A stretch of 64,000 nucleotides of DNA from Pseudomonadota bacterium (GTDB lineage Bacteria; Pseudomonadota; Gammaproteobacteria; Acidiferrobacterales; UBA6901). Numbering within the stretch: position 1 is the first letter of the stretch; every line of letters starts with the position of its first letter. Below the pieces are notes generated by a model. It worked only from the letters and a program-made list of their open reading frames with translations, did not search any database and had not been told where the DNA came from. Location: assembly GCA_021790335.1 (NCBI GenBank), contig JAJYEE010000011.1, positions 1-64,000 of the forward strand. Reading direction: 5' to 3'. Of this stretch, positions 15,996 through 23,420 are shown piece by piece. The position numbers were made by a program, and so were the translations under genes.

Positions 15996-17096
15996 CTACA
16001 GTTCCTCCGTAGGGGCCGGTTCGACAATCACCTCGTGCTCCACGCAGGGATCCAGTGCGACGACCAGCATGGCCACGCGGCGCCGAAGTTCCTGCACACC
16101 CGTGACCGGCAGGGCCAAGAGCGCGTGCACCAGCGCGCCTTCGGGATGAAAATTCCACTCTGTCGGCGCCACGATCCGGTAACGCTCAACGATACCGCCG
16201 CGCAGATTCACACGATGCACCAGGCAACCGCGCGCAGTCTCGACGATGCCGGTGCCGGATTGCGTGGCCGATGCCCCGCCGCCGCTGCCGCGCAGCGTAC
16301 GCCGTCCGGTGCCACCGTGCATCACCTGCAGATAGCGCCCCATTCTGCGCGGCAAAGAAGCGAGCTCCGTCAGGCGCGCCACAAACCGCGTCATCAAACC
16401 ATTTCCCTGCAGCCGCTGCATCTCGGCTACCAGGCTGCGTCGGCTCTGGCGCGCAAGAGGACCCGTCTCACAGGCCCGCCCGTCCCATACCGGACGGGCG
16501 GTGAACCTGTCGGCCGTATCCGCATCCAGGACCGCGGAAAACGTGCCCGAAGTGATGCGCGGCAAAACTCCGACACTGCTGCGACCGAGTTCTGCCAGCC
16601 GACAGTCCTCAACCGCTCCCAAAGTGCGTGCAGCGACGGTTGGCGCGCGGCGATACCATTGCCGCAATGCCGCCCTGTCGCGAATCTGCAGCCAATCGTC
16701 CGCGGACATGGCAAAGACGCCGTGCGCAAGCGCCGCGTCGATCTCGGACAATTGTTCGCTGGCAACGCTCAGGTCCATATCTGGCGGCACTCCGCCAGCC
16801 GTAGCCTGCCATATTCCTCCACCGAGCGCGCACCGCAGAGCGACCACGCTCCGGTGCAGAACAGCGAGATCCTCGAGCCCGGGCGGGGCATCGATGAACA
16901 GCCTCGGCCAGTCGAGCAGCAGCCGGCCGGCATGCTCCCGAACGGCTTCGGCGGCGACCAGAAGGCTGCGCCGCGCACGCTCAGCCCCCGTTGCCGCAAT
17001 ACCCTGGGCTTCCTCGCACGCCGCCATGCCGGCGCTCGCCTGGGCGACACCGCAAATGCTGAACAGCAGGGGCAACGCCTGCAGCGCCTCGTTCAC
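15996..17096 (-). CDS. HupK/HoxV-like hydrogenase large-subunit paralogue (scaffold)
   Basis: At least 366 residues. It resembles the catalytic subunit of [NiFe]-hydrogenase at the ends (LFSICGVAQASAG near the N-terminus; NFHPEGALVHALL and DPCVEH at the C-terminus) but keeps only one cysteine of each CxxC pair, so it cannot bind the nickel centre. That is the pattern of HupK/HoxV, scaffolds that help build the Fe(CN)2CO unit in oxic bacteria. The GTG at 17096 is the only canonical start in frame. The same frame continues upstream to 17252 and encodes family-like sequence (GRIRIRVSVDSDRVAAVRVE), so the true protein probably starts earlier by a rare start codon or through a frameshift after ATG 17256. 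First gene of the hyp operon. Confidence 0.8.
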   Translation of the reverse strand: MNEALQALPLLFSICGVAQASAGMAACEEAQGIAATGAERARRSLLVAAEAVREHAGRLLLDWPRLFIDAPPGLEDLAVLHRSVVALRCALGGGIWQATAGGVPPDMDLSVASEQLSEIDAALAHGVFAMSADDWLQIRDRAALRQWYRRAPTVAARTLGAVEDCRLAELGRSSVGVLPRITSGTFSAVLDADTADRFTARPVWDGRACETGPLARQSRRSLVAEMQRLQGNGLMTRFVARLTELASLPRRMGRYLQVMHGGTGRRTLRGSGGGASATQSGTGIVETARGCLVHRVNLRGGIVERYRIVAPTEWNFHPEGALVHALLALPVTGVQELRRRVAMLVVALDPCVEHEVIVEPAPTEEL

Positions 17097-17311
17097 CGGC
17101 CTGCCTTCCAGGATGCGGCTGGCATTCGTCCGCCTGGTCGACTCTACCCTGACTGCCGCTACCCTGTCTGAATCGACGGAAACGCGAATGCGTATCCGTC
17201 CTTCGATGTCTTGCGCGGTTGCGATGATCTTCTCCGCAGTCTGAGCGCCGGGTCATGATTCCGGTCCGGATTTCAATGCCAACACGGCAACACAAGCCGA
17301 AACCGGCAGCC

Positions 17312-17325
17312 TTGATTCAAATCAA
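17312..17325 (-). promoter_or_regulatory. FNR/ANR box upstream of the hyp operon
   Basis: TTGATTCAAATCAA matches the FNR/ANR consensus TTGAT-N4-ATCAA perfectly. It lies about 60 bp upstream of the first possible codon of the hupK-like gene, a distance suited to activation at low oxygen. Binding by an FNR-type regulator is inferred from the motif. Confidence 0.7.
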
Positions 17326-17430
17326 AATACCCGCTGGCAACATTACGATTCGGCATATGCGGTATACGGACCATCTCTGTGGCATGTCCCGTTATAATGT
17401 CGAATCGACCTTATAAATACATTGCAAGTA

Positions 17431-17448
17431 TTTATTATTAATAATAAA
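17431..17448. promoter_or_regulatory. 18-bp perfect AT palindrome
   Basis: TTTATTATTAATAATAAA is a perfect palindrome, with TTATAAAT just upstream. It lies about 110 bp from the FNR box and directly precedes the GC-rich hairpin region, so it could be an operator or part of a promoter firing to the right. No known regulator consensus fits well. Confidence 0.35.
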
Positions 17449-17450
17449 AC

Positions 17451-17640
17451 ATGCCACTCCCGTCTGGTGGCACGGGAGAAAGCACTACGCAGCCAGAGTC
17501 GGACTACGGGAAGCCCGGACTGCAGGCAGGCCTGTCCTTGCGCACCTGCGCAATGAGGGTTGGGCCTTTGGCTGGCGCTGTGCGTCGGCCCGGCCAGTCC
17601 GGCTTCGCCGCCTGACGCAAAGGCAGCGTTCGAGCCCCGG
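17451..17640 (+). ncRNA. Candidate structured RNA
   Basis: A GC-rich segment directly after an AT-rich, promoter-like patch. Visible helices: TTGCGC/GCGCAA with a 4-nt loop (17538-17553), and an outer pairing of CGCAGCCAGAG with CTTTGGCTGGCG around it. A 54-codon ORF from ATG 17451 lacks a ribosome site. I do not recognise a known RNA family; this is only a structural suggestion. Confidence 0.25.
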
Positions 17641-18218
17641 GCCAGAACACGCTCTTGATATTAAAGAACGCCGGTCGGCATCAAATTGACTGCGCCTTCA
17701 GAAAATAGGCCGCCGGCGAGACCCTGCCCGAATCCCGCGGTGCGGGCGCGTAACCGGGGATGCTGGACTCTTAATCAATGCGCTTCCCGGTCTCACCCCG
17801 CCATCAGCACACTGTCATCTTGGCCAACCCAGCATGCGTGGCACCATTAGGCACAGGGCCGAACCGCCAAGAAACTATCACGACTTCTACCCGTCTCCCT
17901 ACCGCCCCGAAGCCTCTTTCATGCCCTGGGGTGACACAACCGCCATGACCGTTAGGCCGGAGTGGTTTACTGCCGCAGCTGTTCCAGTTACGCTCGGCGG
18001 TACCCGTGACATACCCTTGTTGCGCCAATTCTCACGACACGCTCCAGAATCGCAACTGGTCGAAGTGCAGCTTAGCTGCCCATCTTTAAAGACTAGCCGG
18101 AAGACCTTTTTTTAAGGCTCTTCGGACTTTTGTGTGGGTGATTTTCGATCATTTTCAATGAGTCAATTCGCTCCCTTGACAGCCACCGGTCTCACGTGCA
18201 AGATTTTTTGATCGGAAA

Positions 18219-18677
18219 ATGACCACTATTGGGAGGCGGAAAATAAAACTCATCCATTTACTTGCGGCCGGCGCGGGTGCTCTGGTGGCCATGACATCAA
18301 CACCCGCGATGGCGGCGATAGTTTCTCTGCAATGCACCTTCAGCCAGTCTCTCGTCGGTGATGGCTATGACGGTAGTTTTCCACGGGCCATAAACATTTG
18401 GGTTCATACCAGTAAGTCGGTAGCCGACGTGCAGCGCTACCTCGATGGGTATGGCTGGGATCCTGCGCCTGCACCGCATCCTGTGCGGATATCAACCGGG
18501 TTTTATAAGGTGGATGTGGGAAATGGCGGCTTTCTGATCGCAATCATCATTAATCGCATGACCGGGATAGGGCAATATTATAATTCGGTTATGTTTGTTC
18601 CACAGAATCACGAACCATTGACGGCCAACTATAACTGCGTAAAAAACGATGCGCCATTGCCGGTGGGAAAATTCTAG
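18219..18677 (+). CDS. Small secreted hypothetical protein
   Basis: A 152-residue exported protein. A signal peptide (about 1-32, ending AMAAIVSL) precedes a mature domain with one early cysteine (SLQCTFSQ), INIWVHTSKSVADVQRYL, and NRMTGIGQYYNSVMF near the end. Small secreted proteins with an early L-x-C and a late [IL]NR-x-TG motif form a loosely defined family in proteobacteria; function unknown. The ribosome site is weak (GGAAA before the ATG). A frameshifted relative lies 240 bp downstream. Base composition is more AT-rich than in neighbouring genes, hinting at a different origin. Confidence 0.6.
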   Translation: MTTIGRRKIKLIHLLAAGAGALVAMTSTPAMAAIVSLQCTFSQSLVGDGYDGSFPRAINIWVHTSKSVADVQRYLDGYGWDPAPAPHPVRISTGFYKVDVGNGGFLIAIIINRMTGIGQYYNSVMFVPQNHEPLTANYNCVKNDAPLPVGKF

Positions 18678-18911
18678 AACTGTCTCCGCGAAAGCAGGCG
18701 CAACTTTGGTGAAGAAAATGCTCTGTCTTGCGACATTTCGCATGACTACGAGACTGGTGTTCACAGATCCCATTATGCGTGTTCAAACTGTGCAAACTTG
18801 CCACAAGACGGACGATCCGGTTGTGTCCAGAATCTTTCGCACTTTGGTGCGGCGGCTCGCACCTCCGGTTACGCGCTCTCCGCAGTCAAGGTTCTCTGTC
18901 TCAGTAGGGCC

Positions 18912-19364
18912 ATGGGGCGGTATCGCTGGCCGACCAGCGTGTGCCGGGCGGATACGGATATCGCGGGCCGTCGTCGCGCTCACGCTGTCGGCGCTTGTTC
19001 TTCCATGCCTGCATTCGCGCGCATGGGCCAACCAAATCCTGAATCTGGCCTGTAACACCACGGCGCGCTGGCAGGGTATGCGGGAACCCAGTATCTCGTC
19101 ACGCTCGATCTAGACGCGAAGACGGTCAACGAGACCCAGGTCTACCCCAACGGAAGCCACACCATATTTCGGCCCGGCGACATCACCTTCGTTTCCGCCG
19201 GGGCCGTTGCCGGACATCTCGACAGCGGGATTTTCCCCAATGACGGTCTCACAGATGCATTCAGCCTGAACCGATATACTGGGGTTCTTACCTTGCAAGT
19301 GGTCTTGAACGAACCGCCTCATCCGCACGCTCTTATCTGCGAGAGCGGGCAGCGGCGGTTCTGA
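18912..19364 (+). pseudogene. Frameshifted small secreted protein, relative of the preceding gene
   Basis: One frame gives a signal-peptide-like AVVALTLSALVLPCLHSRAW followed by ANQILNLACNTTARWQG. Near 19075 the reading continues one frame over as YAGTQYLVTLDLDAKTVNET through FSLNRYTGVLTLQVV. Together these match the layout of the upstream protein (early L-x-C, late LNR-x-TG). No canonical start exists in the signal-peptide frame; ATG 18912 is in another frame, so a second lesion near the start is likely. The 3' end abuts an IS256-type transposase fragment, whose insertion probably accompanied the decay. Confidence 0.55.
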
Positions 19365-19404
19365 CGCGGTAACGGTCAGCCATGCGATTTGTCGCCGTAA
19401 TGGA

Positions 19405-19709
19405 GACGAACTTGCCGACCTCGACCAAGAGGAGGCCAACCAGTGCCTCCTCGTCGTGATCGGCGCCACCGTAGACGGCAAAAAGGAGCTCGTGGCGTTG
19501 AGTGACGGATTCCGGGAATCCGAGGAATCCTGGAAGGGTCTGCTCCGGGACATGAAGCGCCGGGGCTTGACCGTCGACCCGAGGCTGGCCGTCGGCGATG
19601 GGGCCTTGGGTTTCTGGAAGGCGCTGCCCCAGGTGTATGGCGAGACGCGCACCCAGCGCTGCTGGGTCCATAAGACCGTCAACATCCTGAACAAGCCGCC
19701 CAAACGTAA
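19405..19709 (+). pseudogene. IS256-family transposase fragment
   Basis: An internal piece of about 100 codons of a Mutator/IS256-type transposase: CLLVVIGATVDGKKELVAL, then GFRESEESWKGLL, VGDGALGFWKAL and TRTQRCWVHKTVNILNK are characteristic. The N-terminal and C-terminal portions are missing; after NILNKPPKR the sequence stops resembling the family. No terminal inverted repeats were found. It marks a past insertion and deletion event. Confidence 0.8.
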
Positions 19710-20105
19710 GTGCCCAACCGCCCCCTCACCGCACTCACCTCCCAGGGGGCCGTCAGACCCAGAAGCATTTGATAGAGTTCGATATCGCGCATAGGGGCGC
19801 GATACTCGCAAGGCGGCGGGGTTTAGGCAAGATCACCCTGACCCACACAGAACCCTGAAGAGCCTTTTTTAACGGGAAGCTCGATCCGGCAGTCTTGACC
19901 ACAGATGCGCAGGCGTAAAAAATAGAGGTCATCGCAGTGGTCATCGAATTGCCGGGCATAGGTCGGACACCCTGCCCCTTGCCAGGACGGAACCGTCTTG
20001 CGGTTGCCCGGTCTGCTGGCTGCGGGCCGGCACGGGCTGCGGACGAGATCGACCCACCGCACCACACACAGCCGGGCGGCAGCCGGCACCTAACTGAGCC
20101 AGCCG
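19710..20105. other. Gene-free stretch after the IS256 remnant
   Basis: Minus-strand ORFs here (88 and 128 codons) contain a fairly protein-like piece, DDLYFLRLRICGQDCRIELP, but I recognise no family; possibly another mobile-element fragment. Confidence 0.3.
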
Positions 20106-20972
20106 ATGTCTCCTGAGTTTGCCGCGACGCACGTCGCACTGAGCACCGGACAGCATGTGCTGTCGGTGATTTCGGGTTTCGCGGTCGGCTTTTCCCTTAG
20201 CCTCATCGGCGGCGGAGGATCCATCCTGGCCGTGCCGCTGCTGCTGTATCTGGTCGGCTATCCCAAGCCACACGTCGTCATCGGCACCACCGCGCTGGCG
20301 GTATCGGCAAACGCATTCCTCAACCTGGTGCCACACGCGTACGCGGGCAACGTGCGCTGGAAGGAAGCGATACTGTTCGCGATCGTCGGCGCCATCGCGG
20401 CGTTCGCTGGCTCCACGGCCGGCAAGGCGGTGGGATCGGAGAAACTGCTTTTTCTGTTCGCCATCCTGATGCTCGTGATCGCTGGCCTGATGTTGCGCCG
20501 CGGCAGACCCGCCGATCACCAGGTGCCGATCACGACTCCCCCGTCGGAAAAGAAACGCAAAACGCTGAAGCTGGTCGTTGCCGCCTGTGCCGTTGGGCTG
20601 CTGTCGGGATTTTTTGGAATAGGCGGCGGGTTCCTGATCGTTCCGGGCCTGGTGTTTCCGACAGGAATGTCGATGATCTCCGCCATCGGATCCTCGCTGG
20701 TGTCCGTGGGCACTTTCGGACTGGTCACAGCGCTGAACTATGCCCTTTCCGGCCTGCTGGATTGGCGGGTGGCAGGGCTTTACCTTGCTGGTGGCGCTGT
20801 CGGCGGCTGGATCGGCTCGCGGCTGGCCACCCGCCTCGGCCGCAGCAGCAAGGGCACACTCAACTTGATCTTCTCTGCCGTGGTGGCACTCGTGGCGCTG
20901 TACATCCTTTACCGGAATCTCTCCGCCTTCGCTCCCCGGCTGCAAAACCTTTCGCCTGGAAGTCACGCCTGA
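20106..20972 (+). CDS. TauE/SafE-family anion permease
   Basis: A 288-residue inner-membrane protein with about eight helices. It carries the family's paired glycine-rich motifs, one per repeat: SLIGGGGSILAVPLLLYLVG near 35-55 and LLSGFFGIGGGFLIVPGLVF near 175-195. TauE/SafE proteins move small organic or sulfur anions (sulfite, sulfoacetate and others); in a sulfur oxidiser sulfite or a related anion is likely, but the substrate is not readable. A charged linker (PPSEKKRKTLK) separates the halves. Convergent with the E1 genes downstream. Confidence 0.88.
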   Translation: MSPEFAATHVALSTGQHVLSVISGFAVGFSLSLIGGGGSILAVPLLLYLVGYPKPHVVIGTTALAVSANAFLNLVPHAYAGNVRWKEAILFAIVGAIAAFAGSTAGKAVGSEKLLFLFAILMLVIAGLMLRRGRPADHQVPITTPPSEKKRKTLKLVVAACAVGLLSGFFGIGGGFLIVPGLVFPTGMSMISAIGSSLVSVGTFGLVTALNYALSGLLDWRVAGLYLAGGAVGGWIGSRLATRLGRSSKGTLNLIFSAVVALVALYILYRNLSAFAPRLQNLSPGSHA

Positions 20973-21083
20973 GTCATACCGGCTGCAGCAATTCCCGCCC
21001 AGAAGCGTGAATCGCGACGCAACCATCCCGCGGAACCGGTCCGGCCGACCCACAGGCGGGCGGGGTCAGGACGCCACGCGGGA

Positions 21084-22121
21084 TCAGTCGGTGCGCGGCC
21101 CAGTTAACTCTTCGACAGCCTGGATTATGCTCTTTGTCCCGGGAATGGACGCGCGCTCCAGCTCTGCGTTGTACGGGGTCGGCACGTCGCTGGCAGCCAG
21201 TCTGCGCACCGGCGATGCCAGGTCCGAGTGCGCGACCTCGCCCAGCGTCGCGGCGATTTCAGCACCGACACCACCAAACCGGCAGTCCTCTTCGACCACG
21301 ATCGCGTGGCGCGTCTTGCGTACCGATTCGCGCAGCAACGGCAAATCGATCGGGCGCAGACTGCGCAGATCGATGATTTCCACATCGATGCCGCGCGTGG
21401 AAAGCTGTGCTGCGGCTTCCATAGCAAGAGCTACCATCCGGTGCCAGGCAATCAGAGTCACGTCACGCCCTTCCCGCCGCACCGCCGCGGCGTGCATGGG
21501 CAGCGGTGCGGCACCCGGGTCGAACGGTCCCTTGGCGAAGTACAGCAGTTCGTGTTCCAGTACGATGATCGGGTCATCGGCAACGATCGCCTGTGACAGC
21601 TGCCAGTAGGAGTCCTGCGGCGTTGCGGGCGCAACAACGCGCAAACCCGGAACGTTGACCAAAGTATGTTCCAGCCGCTGTGAATGCTGGGCTCCGAGCT
21701 GCTTCGCCACCCCTCCCGGCACGCGTATCACCAGGGGTACCTGCAGCTGCCCGCCGGACATGTAGCGCAGCTTGGCCGCCATGTTGATGATGGAATCCAT
21801 GGCCAGCAGCGCGAAGTTGATGGTCATGATTTCGACTACGGGCCGTCCGCCGGCCAATGCCGCCCCCACCCCGATGCCGACGAAACTGTTTTCAGAGATC
21901 GGCGTGTCGCGCACGCGCCATTCACCGTATTTCGCGTAAAGACCCTGGGTCACGCGATAGCTTCCGCCGAACAGACCCACGTCCTCACCAAGAATGAACA
22001 CACCGCTGTCGCGCTCCATGGCCCGGTCCAGCGCTATGTTCAGCGCCTGCCAGACCTCCAGTTCCGGCGCCGGGCGTGCCGTCCCGATGATACCGACATT
22101 GTCGTTGCGCTGCCGGGTCAT
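21084..22121 (-). CDS. 2-oxoacid dehydrogenase E1 beta subunit (pyruvate dehydrogenase type)
   Basis: A 345-residue transketolase-like beta subunit of a thiamine-diphosphate E1 component. Typical motifs are ILGEDVGLFGGSYRVTQGL, RVRDTPISENSFVGIGVGAA, LRYMSGGQLQVPLVIR and IVVEEDCRFGGVGAEI. With the alpha subunit it decarboxylates a 2-oxoacid and transfers the acyl group to lipoyl-E2. The ATG overlaps the alpha-gene stop by 4 nt. No E2 or E3 gene is in the window, so the complex must be completed by genes elsewhere. Pyruvate is the likeliest substrate; acetoin or branched-chain oxoacids cannot be excluded. Confidence 0.9.
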   Translation of the reverse strand: MTRQRNDNVGIIGTARPAPELEVWQALNIALDRAMERDSGVFILGEDVGLFGGSYRVTQGLYAKYGEWRVRDTPISENSFVGIGVGAALAGGRPVVEIMTINFALLAMDSIINMAAKLRYMSGGQLQVPLVIRVPGGVAKQLGAQHSQRLEHTLVNVPGLRVVAPATPQDSYWQLSQAIVADDPIIVLEHELLYFAKGPFDPGAAPLPMHAAAVRREGRDVTLIAWHRMVALAMEAAAQLSTRGIDVEIIDLRSLRPIDLPLLRESVRKTRHAIVVEEDCRFGGVGAEIAATLGEVAHSDLASPVRRLAASDVPTPYNAELERASIPGTKSIIQAVEELTGPRTD

Positions 22122-23095
22122 GGCCGACCGCCGTACAGATCCAGAGGTTCGCTGTAAACGTCCTTTCCGAGATCCGTCGGCTGCGGGCTTTCGGCAGCGA
22201 AGCGCACGGCCTCTGCAACCACTCCTTCGACCGTCTTTTCAACTTCCTGGCAGTCGGCCTCGTTGAGCCACCCCTGCCCGAGAGCACGCTCGCGAAAGAT
22301 CTCCAGCGGATCTCGCGCCCGCAGTTCCGCGAGCTCCAGTGCCGAGCGATAGGCCCCGGAGTCCGCCATGGAGTGCCCGCGATAGCGATAGGTCTCGCAC
22401 TCGATCAGATACGGTCCGTTGCCCGACCGCACATGCTGCACCGCGGCACGGGTCGCTTCGTGAACCGCCACCACATCCATGCCGTCGACATGGCGGCCGT
22501 CTATGCCATACGCGGACGCATGACGGTAGATATCTGGCACCGCCGAATGCCGATGGATTTCAGTTCCGATCTGGTAGTGATTATTTTCGCAGATAAACAG
22601 CACCGGCAGTTTCCATAGTGCCGCCATGTTGAGCGTCTCGTGGAACGTTCCCTGGTTGGCAGCACCGTCGCCGAAATAACACAATACAATCTGCGTGGAA
22701 TCGTTCAGGTGCAGCCAGTACCCGACACCGGCCGCGATCGCGAACGTCTCCCCGACGATGGCATAGCCCCCGAGAAACCTGCGGCTGACATCGTAGAGAT
22801 GCATGGAGCCGCCGTAGCCGCCGGAGCAGCCGGTGGCCCGTCCGAACAGTTCCGCCATCACCGCCGAGGGACTCACGCCCCAGACCATAGCGTGCACATG
22901 CTCGCGATAGGTGCTGACCACGTAATCGCCGGGCTCGGCGGCATGCAGGCTGCCGACTGCCACCGCCTCCTCTCCGGGATACAGATGCAGAAACCCGCCG
23001 ATATTTCCCTGCATGTACTGATCTGCAGCAGCCTGCTCGAACTGACGCGCAAGCGTCATGTCGTAAAAAAACTGCCGTGCGAGTTTACGTTGCAT
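22118..23095 (-). CDS. 2-oxoacid dehydrogenase E1 alpha subunit (pyruvate dehydrogenase type)
   Basis: A 325-residue alpha subunit. The thiamine diphosphate motif GDGAANQGTFHETLN through FICENN is intact, as are YREHVHAMVWG, GCSGGYGGSMHLYD and the phosphorylation-loop-like YRYRGHSMADSGAYR. Start 23095 (MQRKLARQFF) is chosen because AGGGGAT lies upstream; the ORF-track start at 23179 adds unrelated sequence. It is the first gene of a two-gene unit with the beta subunit. Confidence 0.9.
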   Translation of the reverse strand: MQRKLARQFFYDMTLARQFEQAAADQYMQGNIGGFLHLYPGEEAVAVGSLHAAEPGDYVVSTYREHVHAMVWGVSPSAVMAELFGRATGCSGGYGGSMHLYDVSRRFLGGYAIVGETFAIAAGVGYWLHLNDSTQIVLCYFGDGAANQGTFHETLNMAALWKLPVLFICENNHYQIGTEIHRHSAVPDIYRHASAYGIDGRHVDGMDVVAVHEATRAAVQHVRSGNGPYLIECETYRYRGHSMADSGAYRSALELAELRARDPLEIFRERALGQGWLNEADCQEVEKTVEGVVAEAVRFAAESPQPTDLGKDVYSEPLDLYGGRP

Positions 23096-23420
23096 CGACG
23101 ATCCCCTGGGCACCTGATACCGCGCCGACGTGAATTCGGAATTTCCGACGGCGACGCACGTTACCCGGGTCCATCGCAAGCCTGAAAACGGCTATACGCC
23201 ATTGCACCCGGCACTGGCACAGCCGTGCGGCACGCCTATTTCATAGCACGCGGATGCCGCAGCAGACATTGACGCGCATCAAAACGCGATATCCGCGGGA
23301 TTATTCTCTCCGCCGCCTTTGCGTCACGCGGGTCGCAACACGCTGGGCACCCGCCACCAGGCGGCTTGCGTCCCGCAGAGACCGCATTCCCGCCTGACAC
23401 CAATGCGGTGCGCGCGCCAC
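23096..23420. other. Intergenic stretch between redoxin-reductase gene and E1 alpha
   Basis: About 325 bases on the 5' side of the E1 genes and the 3' side of the reductase gene. No gene, RNA or clear promoter was recognised. Confidence 0.4.

Larger units (their letters stand above)
17253..18218. other. Long gene-poor intergenic region
   Basis: Nearly 1 kb between the divergent hupK-like gene and the small secreted-protein gene. It holds the FNR box, an 18-bp AT palindrome and a GC-rich stretch with strong hairpins (separate entries). The 93-codon plus ORF at 17834-18115 has no recognisable similarity and is probably not a gene. Confidence 0.45.

Noticed and set aside
17600-17640. c-di-GMP (GEMM-I) riboswitch suggested by TGACGCAAAGG
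   Set aside because: Only this short string matches; the tetraloop, receptor and P1 pairing are not seen, and no suitable gene follows.
17834-18115. 93-codon ORF in the hyp upstream region
   Set aside because: No ribosome site, no recognisable family, and the opposite strand is equally open.
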